The notes under the pieces: model-generated
What the model saw: only the letters and a program-made list of their open reading frames with translations
Told to the model about the DNA's origin: nothing
The model's database searches: none
NCBI GenBank assembly: GCA_949130485.1
Contig: OX422205.1
Location: 4,136,415 to 4,200,414, forward strand
DNA length: 64,000 bases
Source: Agelas oroides
Lineage: Eukaryota > Porifera > Demospongiae > Agelasida > Agelasidae
Direction of reading: 5' to 3'
In this document: positions 48,601-54,500 of the stretch, piece by piece
Numbering within the stretch: position 1 is the first letter of the stretch
Layout of the letters: each line of letters opens with the position of its first letter
Translations under genes and position numbers: made by a program

Positions 48601-48901
48601 CTTTAACCAGACCTCTCTACACCTGCACCTGTGTGCATCAGTGCACAGAGGATTCGTCAGAGGTTGCAGATCCCATTTAATGCCCACCTTCCTCGGACCC
48701 CACTGTGTTGAAGTACCCAGCCGAGAAGCCTCCAGTAAAAGCGCCATGAAACCTTCTCCTTCCTTTGCTATCCGTCACATACAGTTCCTTTTCTTTGCGC
48801 CCCTTTGCTCGCTGTATGTCTTCTGGAGTCTCCAGTAGTTCAAAGGCAGAGCCTACAGAAACGTACGTGTCCTCATCAGAATCCTCGTGTCTCCGACTCA
48901 T
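18010..48901 (-). CDS. GPATCH1: G-patch domain-containing protein 1
   Basis: A nuclear protein found with catalytic spliceosomes; its G-patch is the type that activates DEAH helicases. On the minus strand, 13 exons (48688-48901, 47876-47961, 47513-47762, 46184-46404, 45690-45834, 45565-45620, 45258-45405, 21371-21553, 20915-20992, 20014-20159, 19483-19610, 18884-19136, 18010-18408) join in phase to 2307 nt, or 768 aa. Landmarks in order: RFHGAFTGGFSAGYFNTVGS, PEDFMDEE, the G-patch LLLKMGWREGEGVGPKV, LHGIGYSG, AFGIGALEEEDDEDVYG, YPPPSVPRDF, SSMTEWERQ, EWHPHRVLCKRFNIPDPYP, PPMDLFKAIFAESS and FGPALPP near the stop. Human GPATCH1 (about 930 aa) has a long Lys-rich tail that is absent here. Intron 7 is 23.7 kb and houses other genes. 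Confidence 0.93.
18481..18553 (+). tRNA. tRNA-Met (anticodon CAU), elongator type
   Basis: 73-nt cloverleaf without intron: acceptor strand GCCTCCT, D-arm GGCGCAGTCGGCAGC, anticodon loop CTCATAA, variable loop AGGTC, T-arm GTGAG-TTCGAGC-CTCAC and discriminator A. The body is nearly identical to animal elongator tRNA-Met. One T-T mismatch is seen in the acceptor stem. A T-run after 18555 is a pol III terminator. It lies antisense in GPATCH1 intron 12. Confidence 0.93.
18556..18568 (+). terminator. Pol III T-run terminator of the tRNA-Met gene
   Basis: An uninterrupted run of more than ten Ts begins a few bases after the tRNA 3' end. Confidence 0.8.
18884..19136 (-). CDS. GPATCH1: GPATCH1 exon 12
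   Basis: Acceptor ATGCAG, donor GAG|GTAAGA; 253 nt, open and in phase. It is poorly conserved, acidic and low-complexity, ending GEDGGKEDKEEELE. It is included for phase continuity and position rather than similarity. Confidence 0.75.
19483..19610 (-). CDS. GPATCH1: GPATCH1 exon 11
   Basis: Acceptor TTCCAG, donor AG|GTGTGT; 128 nt. It encodes MFGVLTREVLEWHPHRVLCK, then RFNIPDPYP, the family's signature FEWHPDKLLCKRFNVPDPYP block. Confidence 0.93.
20014..20159 (-). CDS. GPATCH1: GPATCH1 exon 10
   Basis: Acceptor TGGTCCAG, donor AAG|GTACAC; 146 nt. It encodes YSSMTEWERQKEWKEF and ATSLASRFTRAQTVED, matching DPSMTEWERGRERDEF...STLSSRFTHAKEED. Confidence 0.9.
20915..20992 (-). CDS. GPATCH1: GPATCH1 exon 9
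   Basis: Acceptor CTGTCAG, donor G|GTAAGC; 78 nt. It encodes QLKPFAPDPVKQARYEAYLS, matching FKPFAKDPEKQKRYDEFL. Confidence 0.9.
21371..21553 (-). CDS. GPATCH1: GPATCH1 exon 8
   Basis: Acceptor TTATCCAG, donor C|GTGAGT; 183 nt. It encodes SVFSLMSAEDRDRLKRVTEL followed by a Gln/His/Pro-rich stretch, matching SVLEFLSQKDKERIKEMKQAT in human. Confidence 0.9.
22594..22612 (+). repeat. Poly(G) run
   Basis: About 18 consecutive G in GPATCH1 intron 7. Confidence 0.85.
23083..25587 (+). pseudogene. Tandem 7TM gene, copy 1 (single nonsense codon)
   Basis: Unrecognised two-exon gene: exon 1 23083-23628, donor TGG|GTAAGT; exon 2 24454-25587, acceptor CTACAG; both phase 0. Exon 1 encodes a signal peptide (WMVLCCLIVALESAALC) and a Cys-containing ectodomain with N-glycosylation sites (NDS, NGT). 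Exon 2 encodes seven hydrophobic segments, a Cys cluster (CCCCCRCC) in an inner loop, and a basic then acidic tail (KKRLSRGRHNRISR...SEDSDSV). An in-frame TGA at 23512-23514 cuts exon 1; the frame is otherwise open to the donor. The third copy has CGA at this codon, so this looks like a C-to-T loss. It could be a fresh pseudogene, a segregating allele or a sequencing error. The gene lies antisense in GPATCH1 intron 7. Confidence 0.75.
25689..26115. repeat. 63-bp minisatellite, ~7 copies
   Basis: The unit includes tgttctgaagaattttgtac, acttttacattacagtgccc and ttgttacagcagtacacaag. It begins about 100 bp after the copy 1 7TM stop, likely in its 3' UTR or flank. Multiples of three keep a frame open, but it lies after the stop. 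Confidence 0.9.
26635..26803. mobile_element. TACCGTATAG-type MITE, one end decayed
   Basis: Begins taccgtatagcactaaattt and ends cgcgaaaatttagcg, an inverted arm with inner attttcgttgaaat repeats. The right tip lacks the TACGGTA. Confidence 0.65.
27139..27741. mobile_element. Mutator-like MITE, 10-bp TSD
   Basis: Inverted ends begin tagcctcgttccca and continue with gcgcggaggaggg and further arms. They are flanked by identical aagacactat (27129-27138 and 27742-27751). The interior is CpG-rich. Confidence 0.85.
28380..28480 (+). pseudogene. Orphan relic of 7TM-family exon 2 start
   Basis: The sequence aaagcatgtgccagagcaca and the following atgggaggagagggacagag match the first 90 bp of exon 2, then diverge. 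No exon 1 is paired with it upstream. It marks another decayed copy between copies 1 and 2. Confidence 0.65.
28625..28775 (+). ncRNA. Hammerhead-like repeat, second copy
   Basis: Same repeat: CTGATGA at 28657-28663 and GGCC/GGCC stem II, again followed by AAAAC. Stem I is damaged (GCACAG against CTGCAC) and the cleavage triplet is GTT. The tail atgtggtttgttgattgttc matches the other copies. Confidence 0.5.
29026..31209 (+). pseudogene. Tandem 7TM gene, copy 2 (two frameshifts)
   Basis: Same architecture: exon 1 29026-29588 and exon 2 30068-31209. Relative to the intact copy, exon 1 lacks one base near 29470, putting TAA at 29557. Exon 2 carries an 8-bp insertion (GCATCGAT) near 30266, giving a TGA shortly after TM1. 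Exon 2 is 1142 bp against 1134 in copy 1, exactly the 8-bp gain. The rest of both exons is well preserved, including the WWNAMVFIQLLVGHVA segment and the LIKKRLSRGRHNRISR tail, so the lesions look recent. Confidence 0.8.
31745..31890 (+). pseudogene. Degraded relic of 7TM-family exon 1
   Basis: Fragments match exon 1 of the tandem family in order: gatgctgtcttgtgcaaggg, then agcttgaaggagtacttatc, then atccatattcaagaagtc, with deletions between. It lies just after copy 2 and has no long frame. Confidence 0.6.
32030..32640. repeat. 0.6-kb duplicated segment, copy A
   Basis: Shares long near-identity with 40664-41290, e.g. gtacttgcatcattttgtgt and tcctggtcttcagttgtcca, in the same orientation. 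It is non-coding. Confidence 0.85.
32690..32815. repeat. ~110-bp repeat, inverted relative to 42484-42580
   Basis: The reverse complement of ggcagactcagcacactgac...tagctaaaaatagttaca appears at 42484-42580, upstream of the intact 7TM copy. Confidence 0.75.
32914..33306. mobile_element. Mutator-like MITE, 9-bp TSD
   Basis: Inverted arms of about 70 bp begin tagtcttgcaagccagaccc. They are flanked by identical agcactacc (32905-32913 and 33307-33315). It is a relative of the TAGCCTCG family with diverged ends. Confidence 0.87.
33786..34260 (-). mobile_element. C-terminal fragment of an invertebrate RT polyprotein
   Basis: On the minus strand a frame reads through FNPHAPSNRQQCLAATYRRH, REVEHGSFTPLVMSLSGG, then WMRCNLSFALLRSAIQCIRG and ARSS. 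This block is familiar as the C-terminus of RT polyproteins in many marine-invertebrate genomes. Only this end is present, next to (TTTA)n and (TA)n tracts at about 33640-33775. Confidence 0.65.
34265..34775. repeat. Interspersed TTGGACCAAAGTGGCCAAC repeats
   Basis: The 19-mer ttggaccaaagtggccaac (or close variants) recurs about eight times; the last three are in 46-bp units with cagaattgcaaaatgtgctg. It precedes the DIRS-like fragment and may be part of that element's non-coding region. Confidence 0.75.
35006..35881 (+). mobile_element. DIRS/Ngaro-type RT-RNase H C-terminal fragment
   Basis: A 291-codon open frame resembling the RNase H and downstream region of tyrosine-recombinase retrotransposons. 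It has an RNase H-like core (YFDASGLGYGG, then a WREIVAVRRVL glutamate, then WCSDNQNVV, then DYVSKL) and the typical following segment PHSVDRFANSANTQLPRFNS. No RT palm or recombinase is seen nearby, so it is a fragment. Confidence 0.7.
36090..39880 (-). mobile_element. Nearly full-length, frameshifted CR1/L2-type LINE
   Basis: From 5' to 3' on the minus strand: an ORF1-like region (about 39770-39070) with a short coiled coil (NSVSSLKAEMLKV) and an RRM-like segment RPRPLLIKLDTVWDRRLV; an APE-type endonuclease (39005-38178) with FIQEHWL, ICVYLPT, ISGDFNVD and LSDHYPL; a linker with SFKVNKS-like helices to about 37655; then RT pieces with LKPGKSDG, VPIPKGH, NGVRQGGVLSPILF and catalytic YADDLSLL (37670-36522) and a C-terminal piece to 36155. 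The frame changes several times, so it is dead. It ends in a (TTA)n microsatellite at about 36055-36074, the usual tail of this clade. It sits in GPATCH1 intron 7, in the same orientation as that gene. Confidence 0.88.
40664..41290. repeat. 0.6-kb duplicated segment, copy B
   Basis: Partner of 32030-32640, same orientation, with a few small indels. It ends just before the CRE-bearing MITE. Confidence 0.85.
41376..41776. mobile_element. MITE with CRE-like palindromes in its ends
   Basis: The left end ctatagaggttctgcagtga then cgtcatca is inverted at the right as tgatgacgtcacatgcagaa then cctttatag. Each arm carries TGACGTCA-like sequence. The interior also has paired sequence (gattttatataaatt / aatttatataaaatc). 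Confidence 0.75.
41945..42060. repeat. Tandem AAATCCAGAAATCCAAACTG repeats
   Basis: About five copies of a ~22-bp unit ending in gaaatccgaaatccacgtg. Confidence 0.8.
42484..42580. repeat. ~100-bp repeat, inverted partner of 32690-32815
   Basis: Contains tgtaactatttttagctaca and ggagttgtagtcagtgtgct, complementary to the 32.7-kb copy. It sits about 70 bp upstream of the 7TM copy 3 start codon, where its promoter should lie. Confidence 0.75.
42647..44452 (+). CDS. Tandem 7TM gene, copy 3 (intact; unknown family)
   Basis: Exon 1 42647-43195 (183 codons) and exon 2 43418-44452 join at TGG|GTAAGT...CGCAG|GCC into a 527-aa protein. Residues about 5-24 form a signal peptide, followed by about 200 residues of ectodomain with NGT and NSS sites, then seven hydrophobic helices from IHIILIVLYISLNIFILLVF to the last one, ending GFIISLLPSAVAALTVW. 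The loop after TM3 is shorter than in copies 1 and 2: the stretch before the CCCSCRCC cluster is deleted. I see no DRY, NPxxY or GPS/GAIN motif, so it fits no receptor class I can name. An AATAAA about 65 bp past the stop could be its poly(A) signal. It may be a lineage-specific receptor. Confidence 0.8.
45258..45405 (-). CDS. GPATCH1: GPATCH1 exon 7
   Basis: Acceptor CTCTGCAG, donor G|GTATTC; 148 nt. It encodes KYPPPSVPRDFVPIHKF, the conserved YPPPELPRDYRPVHYF block. Its downstream intron runs 23.7 kb to 21554. Confidence 0.92.
45565..45620 (-). CDS. GPATCH1: GPATCH1 exon 6
   Basis: Acceptor CTAACAG, donor AAG|GTACTT; 56 nt. It encodes SWSLSSFVKASKPLLQHK, like LDGFSLASKPLSSKK in human. Confidence 0.85.
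45690..45834 (-). CDS. GPATCH1: GPATCH1 exon 5
   Basis: Acceptor CATTAG, donor G|GTTTGA; 145 nt. It encodes AFGIGALEEEDDEDVYGVES, then YGWTGGPES, matching AFGVGALEEEDDDIY...LYGWTAP of human GPATCH1. Confidence 0.92.
46097..46120 (-). pseudogene. 24-bp microexon-like duplicate of GPATCH1 exon 5 start
   Basis: On the minus strand TTCTTCAG is followed by 24 nt encoding VFGVGALV and then GTATGT. Exon 5 itself begins AFGIGALE 260 bp further on. The duplicate has both splice sites, is phase 0 at both ends, and could be a cassette microexon or a dead partial copy. Confidence 0.5.
46184..46404 (-). CDS. GPATCH1: GPATCH1 exon 4
   Basis: Acceptor TTGTAG, donor CAC|GTGAGT; 221 nt. It encodes GAKVYGCVRPGEDEEQQ, FAPRDTAPWQFEGKDDLHGI and ALYGMSGH, corresponding to VKIYGC...FAPKDV...DNVHGLAYKGL in human. 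Confidence 0.9.
46795..46985. repeat. Degenerate TTGGTTGA/CCAAATTTGG repeats
   Basis: Repeated ccaaatttggttgatttggt-like units with variants, in GPATCH1 intron 3 just outside the GACAGG array. Confidence 0.6.
47026..47432. repeat. (GACAGG)n-type purine-rich array
   Basis: Degenerate 6-bp GACAGG/GACAAG units organised into ~100-bp higher-order blocks that each include gagggacagagacatagtga. It lies in GPATCH1 intron 3. It keeps frames open on the opposite strand, but these are not genes. Confidence 0.88.
47513..47762 (-). CDS. GPATCH1: GPATCH1 exon 3: G-patch domain
   Basis: Acceptor CTTGTAG, donor G|GTGAGT; 250 nt. It encodes DFGNYGIAPKAIAAKDEF and the G-patch LLLKMGWREGEGVGPKV, with the conserved glycines. 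The G-patch is the part expected to contact a DEAH helicase. Confidence 0.93.
47876..47961 (-). CDS. GPATCH1: GPATCH1 exon 2
   Basis: Acceptor TTCTGCAG, donor GAG|GTATGT; 86 nt. It encodes GWSPSGFISSRE...QKPEDFMDEE, matching GWTPSTFVSSR...PEDFMDEED. Confidence 0.92.
48688..48901 (-). CDS. GPATCH1: GPATCH1 exon 1
   Basis: The start ATG is at 48899-48901. The exon encodes MSRRHEDSDEDTYVS, then RFHGAFTGGFSAGYFNTVGS, the invariant N-terminal block of GPATCH1 orthologues. The donor is G|GTGGGC in phase 1. Confidence 0.93.
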
Positions 48902-49073
48902 GATGGAATATGCAACCAGCGAGACAGTATACGATATGCAAAAGAACCTATCGCAAAAAATTTACTGCAAAATGCAGAGAGCACAGCCAAGAGAAAAATT
49001 GTGCTGACTCAGCACTTCTCGGTCTCATTCCAATATCAGAGCCTGGAATGAGACTTCCTTGAGCCGATCAGTG
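48902..49073. promoter_or_regulatory. Shared GPATCH1-PHKB divergent promoter interval
   Basis: Only 172 bp separate the GPATCH1 ATG (48901, minus) from the PHKB ATG (49074, plus). Both promoters and both 5' UTRs, unless spliced further away, must fit here. No TATA box is evident. Confidence 0.65.
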
Positions 49074-49122
49074 ATGGAGGAGGACGTAAGAGCAGCGCTT
49101 CTAGACCGATATTACAAAGACA
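49074..49122 (+). CDS. PHKB: PHKB exon 1
   Basis: [16 protein letters not shown], donor A|GTGAGT. It aligns with KLDHYYRIVKST of human PHKB, about 50 residues into the human protein, so the N-terminal extension is missing. Confidence 0.85.
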
Positions 49123-51492
49123 GTGAGTCCATTCAACTTCCTAGATTTTGTTCCTGAAGCCCTATGTTAAGTAATCTCTCCTTTACAAACTATTTACCCA
49201 GTTCATGCCACCATGCTGGCCTTCCAGAGCCCCTCGCTGGGGCTGTTTCCCCGGGGAGAGAGCCAGCATGCCAGGGTGCGTGACAACGTCTACTGTGCCG
49301 CCGCACTCTGGTGCTTCTCACTGGCATACAGGTACCAGCTAGGTCAGATATATATCATATAATTGGTACATGAGGCCATGAATGATGTCAATTCCCCAAA
49401 CATACCAAATAGTCTGGATCCCGTACCCATCCTTGCCTGTTGGAGGGAATTAGCCTCATTCCTGGGCCTTCGCCACTATCCAGTTTTTGATCACTTACAG
49501 TATGCAAAACTGGAGGAGGAAGGCCTGGGAGATCTCATCACATGCGATATGACGTCAGTAGACGAAGGGTAGACAAACAGCGGGTGGTGCCCGATCATCG
49601 TAACTCACAGACTTTGCATTGATCAACCTCAAGTAAAATATATACGTCAGGCACCACCCCCCATGTGTATTATGTCACACCACTATGTACGTAACAAGAT
49701 CTCCCAGGCCTTCCCTCTCTGTTTTTGCATGCTGAAAGCAGTTAAAAACTAGAGCTGGAGAAGGCCTGAGAATGAATGAGGAATAGGGTCGATGAGCAGT
49801 CTCATGGTCTGAGAATGAGGATGGGTTGGTGGGTAGAGGGAGTAAGTAAGAGATCTGCGTACCAACTCAACCCTAGAGCAGATCTACAGTTGCATTTCTC
49901 TAATAGAGTCTAATGTAGATTTTCAGGATCTGGGAATGATATACCTTAATGTTACTTTTAACTGCGCGTACTAAATTTAGCGATTTTAGCAATCAGAGTC
50001 ATTATCGCTAAAATAAGTACTCGCAATTAATAAAATTCCAATAATGATATATTTTGGTTTCTGTTAAAATTAATACACACTAAACGAGATGTATTCAAAA
50101 TCGCTAAATTAATTATGCGCAATTAAAAGTAACATCAAGGTAGATACTGCAAAACATTGGGTTTTGGAAGCAAAGACTGTTGTACATTGCATTATGAGTC
50201 AGTGTGTCTTACCCTCTGTAGGCAGGTTGGTGATGACAAGGGGCGTACCCACGAGATGGAGCAGAGTGCAGTCAAGTGTATGAGAGGTATTCTGTTCTGC
50301 TACATGAGACAGGCTGCAAAGGTACATGTGTACTCCATGCTACAAACAAACTGGGCGGGAAGAAAACCCTGGGTTTGAGACTACATAAGTATGTGTGCAT
50401 ACAACACATTTCAGCAGACATGCAGTGTATGAAGAAGTATTTACGTGGTTGCACATGATTTTGAATTTGGTCCCCCAGTGAATCACAAACCAAAATGTTT
50501 CCAGCCCCCTCCCTCCTCCTTCCATTGGTTGATTTCCAAGGTTACTGTGTATATAACTATTGAGGGGCTGGGTATGTGTTGCTGTCCCCCACATTGTGCA
50601 GGTGGAGCAGTTCAAGCACCTTCAGTCCTGGGAGAATGCACTACACTCCAGGTTCGACTACATGACTGGAGACCATGTCACTGACGATGAGAGCTGGGGA
50701 CACCTCCAGGTATATAGGAGGCAGACAGGGGGGGGGGTTAGTCCTTGGGTCTACTACACTATATAGTATACCGTATAGCGGGAAATTTTCGTTGGTGCAA
50801 ATTTTCACAAAAAAGTGTCCAGGCTCTTTTCGCGGTTTTTATTTTCGCGGAACACGGTATGTACTCGTACTGGACTACATCATCAGCAAGCCCTCCTACT
50901 GCCACACTGCTATATACCACATTTACTGTAACTCTTGTCCGCTAGGAAGGCCCTTACACATTTGTGATGTGTCCTCTACTCTCTCCAGATTGATAGCACC
51001 TCACTTTACCTGCTGATACTAGCACAGATGACAGCATCAGGAGCTCAGGTATAGGCCCTTTGTACAATACGTTCTATGTAGATTTGAACATCAAATTTCC
51101 GCCTTGGTATAAATATGCAAGGTAGTGTGTTACCATGGAAACCACATAACACCATGCTACAGGTCATCTTCACAATGGATGAGGTGGACTTCATTCAGAA
51201 TCTTGTGTATTATGTGGAGCGTGCCTATCGTATCCCTGACTATGGGATGTGGGAGAGAGGGTCCAGGGACAATGTGGGAAGGAGAGAGCTGCACGCCAGG
51301 TGTGTGAGGAGTGTGTGTGTGTGTGTTGGTGTGTGTGGGGTGGGAGCATGTGAGAAGGAAGGAAAGCCAAGTACCTTCTCATCCTCCTTCTCTTTTGTCC
51401 TTTTCCTCCTCTTCTTATCTTCCTCCTCCTTTTCATTATCTTTCTCTTCCTTGTTCTCCTCCTCTTCCTCCTCCTCTTCCTCCTCCTCTTCC

Positions 51493-51533
<41 letters not shown>

Positions 51534-54500
51534 CTCCTCTTCCTCCTCCTCTTCCTCCTCCTCTTCCTCCTCCTCTTCCTCCTCCTCTTCCTCCTCTTCC
51601 TCCTCCTCTTCCTCCCCCTCTTCCTCCTCCTCTTCCTCCTCCTCTTCTTCCTCCCTTTCTCCTCCTCTTCCTCTTCTTCTTTCTCCTCCTCCTCCTCCTC
51701 CTCCGCCATCACCACCACCACCACCACCACCTTTTTCATCTACTTCACTCCCCCCCTCTCCTTCTCCTTCCCTCTTCCTTCTCCTAGTTCCATTGGTATG
51801 GCAAAGGCAGCACTGGAGGCAATGAATGGACTGAACTTGTTTGGTGAACAAGGTTCCCTGGTCTCCACCATCCATGTGGACCCTGATGCCCAGTACCGTA
51901 ACTGTGTCATCCTGAACAACCTCCTCCCAAAGGAATCCAGCTCCAAGGAGACAGATGCCTCTCTGCTCTGCATCACAGGGTACCCAGCCTTCGCTATTGA
52001 TGACCCGGCCCTCAGAAAGAAGACCGAAGCCAGAGCCAAGGAGCTGCTGGAGGTATGTGTGCACATGCAACATACCGTAAAGCGGGTATTTTTCACGGGG
52101 GGGGATTTTGCCCCGTGAAAAATACCCACTATACGGTAGGTAGTAAAGACAGGTACAATGTTAGGGATTGAATGTCCCACCAGGGGTCATGTTCCTCTAT
52201 CACCTACCTATATATGCATGTGTAGGTAAAACACTGACTACGGAATTGTCAAGTGCTGTGTGTAGAAAGCTTTGCTATAGAGCTATATATTAGCTGTGTG
52301 TAGAAAGCTTTGCTATAGAGCTATATATTAGCTGTCAGTAGTACAGATTTGTATACCTATTGTTCTTTCAGCGGCTTCTTAGTTCATTCCTGCTAGGTGG
52401 AAGAGAGGTTCTCTGTTACTAACTTGAAATCAGAAAATGTTTTGCCAATGTTTGACTGATGCCTCACTTGTCATCAGAGCGAAAGAGAATAAAGTGTAAA
52501 ACAATACCACTATTTATTGTCATGCACTATATACAACGTTCAAGGTCAAAGGTCGGCAAGCATTGCTCCTCTCTTCAAAAAGTTTTCCAATTTCAACGTG
52601 GTAGCAAAGAACCTCCTTTCCATTTATGTGTATACATGAGCACATGTATTTACTGATTGGAAACACTTGCTTTCTTCAGGGGAACCACGGCTTCAGGCGC
52701 TTCCTAAGAGACGGCCACCATACTGTGAGAGAGAACCAGAAGAGAAAGTACTATGACCCTACAGAGTTGAGGGTGAGTAATTGACCAACAGACAGAAAGA
52801 GACAGGCAGAGAGAGAGACCGATGGACAAAGGGACAGACAAATAAACAGACAGCGGGACAGAGAGACTGATGGACAGACAGAGAGACCAAGACAGACTGA
52901 TGGACAGAGGGACAGACTGAGAGACCGATGGACAGAGGGACAGACTGAGAGACCGATGGACAGAGGGACAGACTGAGAGACCGATGGACAGAGGGACAGA
53001 CTGAGAGACCGATGGACAGAGGGACAGACTGAGAGACCGATGGACAGAGGAACAGACTGAGAGACCGATGGACAGAGGGACAGACTGAGAGACCGATGGA
53101 CAGAGGGACAGACTGAGAGACCGATGGACAGAGGGACAGACTGAGAGACCGATGGACAGAGGGACAGACTGAGAGACCGATGGAAGAGGGACAGACTGAG
53201 AGACCGATGGACAGAGGGACAGACTGAGAGACTGATGGACAGAGGGACAGACTGAGAGACCGGTGGACAGAGGGACAGACTGAGAGACCGGTGGACAGAG
53301 GGACAGACTGAGAGACCGGTGGACAGAGAGACCAAGACAGACTGATGGACAGAGGGACAGACTGAGAGACCGATGGACAGAGGGACAGACTGAGAGACCG
53401 ATGGACAGAGGGACAGACTGAGAGACCGATGGACAGAGGGACAGACTGAGAGACCGATGGACAGAGGGACAGACTGAGAGACCGATGGACAGAGGGACAG
53501 ACTGAGAGACCGATGGACAGAGGGACAGACTGAGAGACCGATGGACAGAGGGACAGACTGAGAGACCGATGGACAGAGGGACAGACTGAGAGACCGATGG
53601 ACAGAGGGACAGACTGAGAGACCGATGGACAGAGGGACAGACTGAGAGACCGATGGACAGAGGGACAGACTGAGAGACCGATGGACAGAGGGACAGACTG
53701 AGAGACCGATGGACAGAGGGACAGACTGAGAGACCGATGGAAGAGGGACAGACTGAGAGACCGATGGACAGAGGGACAGACTGAGAGACCGATGGACAGA
53801 GGGACAGACTGAGAGACCGATGGACAGAGGGACAGACTGAGAGACCGATGGACAGAGGGACAGACTGAGAGACCGATGGACAGAGGGACAGACTGAGAGA
53901 CCGATGGAAGAGGGACAGACTGAGAGACCGATGGACAGAGGGACAGACTGAGAGACCGATAGAAGAGGGACAGACTGAGAGACCGATGGACAGAGGGACA
54001 GACTGAGAGACCGATGGACAGAGGGACAGACTGAGAGACCGATGGACAGAGGGACAGACTGAGAGACCGATGGACAGAGGGACAGACTGAGAGACCGATG
54101 GACAGAGGGACAGACTGAGAGACCGATGGACAGAGGGACAGACTGAGAGACCGATGGAAGAGGGACAGACTGAGAGACCGATGGACAGAGGGACAGACTG
54201 AGAGACCGATGGAAGAGGGACAGACTGAGAGACCGATGGACAGAGGGACAGACTGAGAGACCGGTGGACAGAGGGACAGACTGAGAGACCGGTGGACAGA
54301 GGGACAGACTGAGAGACCGGTGGACAGAGGGACAGACTGAGAGACCGGTGGACAGAGGGACAGACTGTGAGACCGATGGACAGAGGGACAGACTGAGAGA
54401 CCGATGGACAGAGGGACAGACTGAGAGACCGATGGACAGAGGGACAGACTGAGAGACCGATGGACAGAGGGACAGACTGAGAGACCGATGGACAGAGGGA

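Noticed and set aside
51115-52180. Poly-Ser/poly-Pro and poly-Glu frames around the TCC tract
   Set aside because: Low-complexity translation of an intronic microsatellite that overlaps true PHKB exons in another frame.
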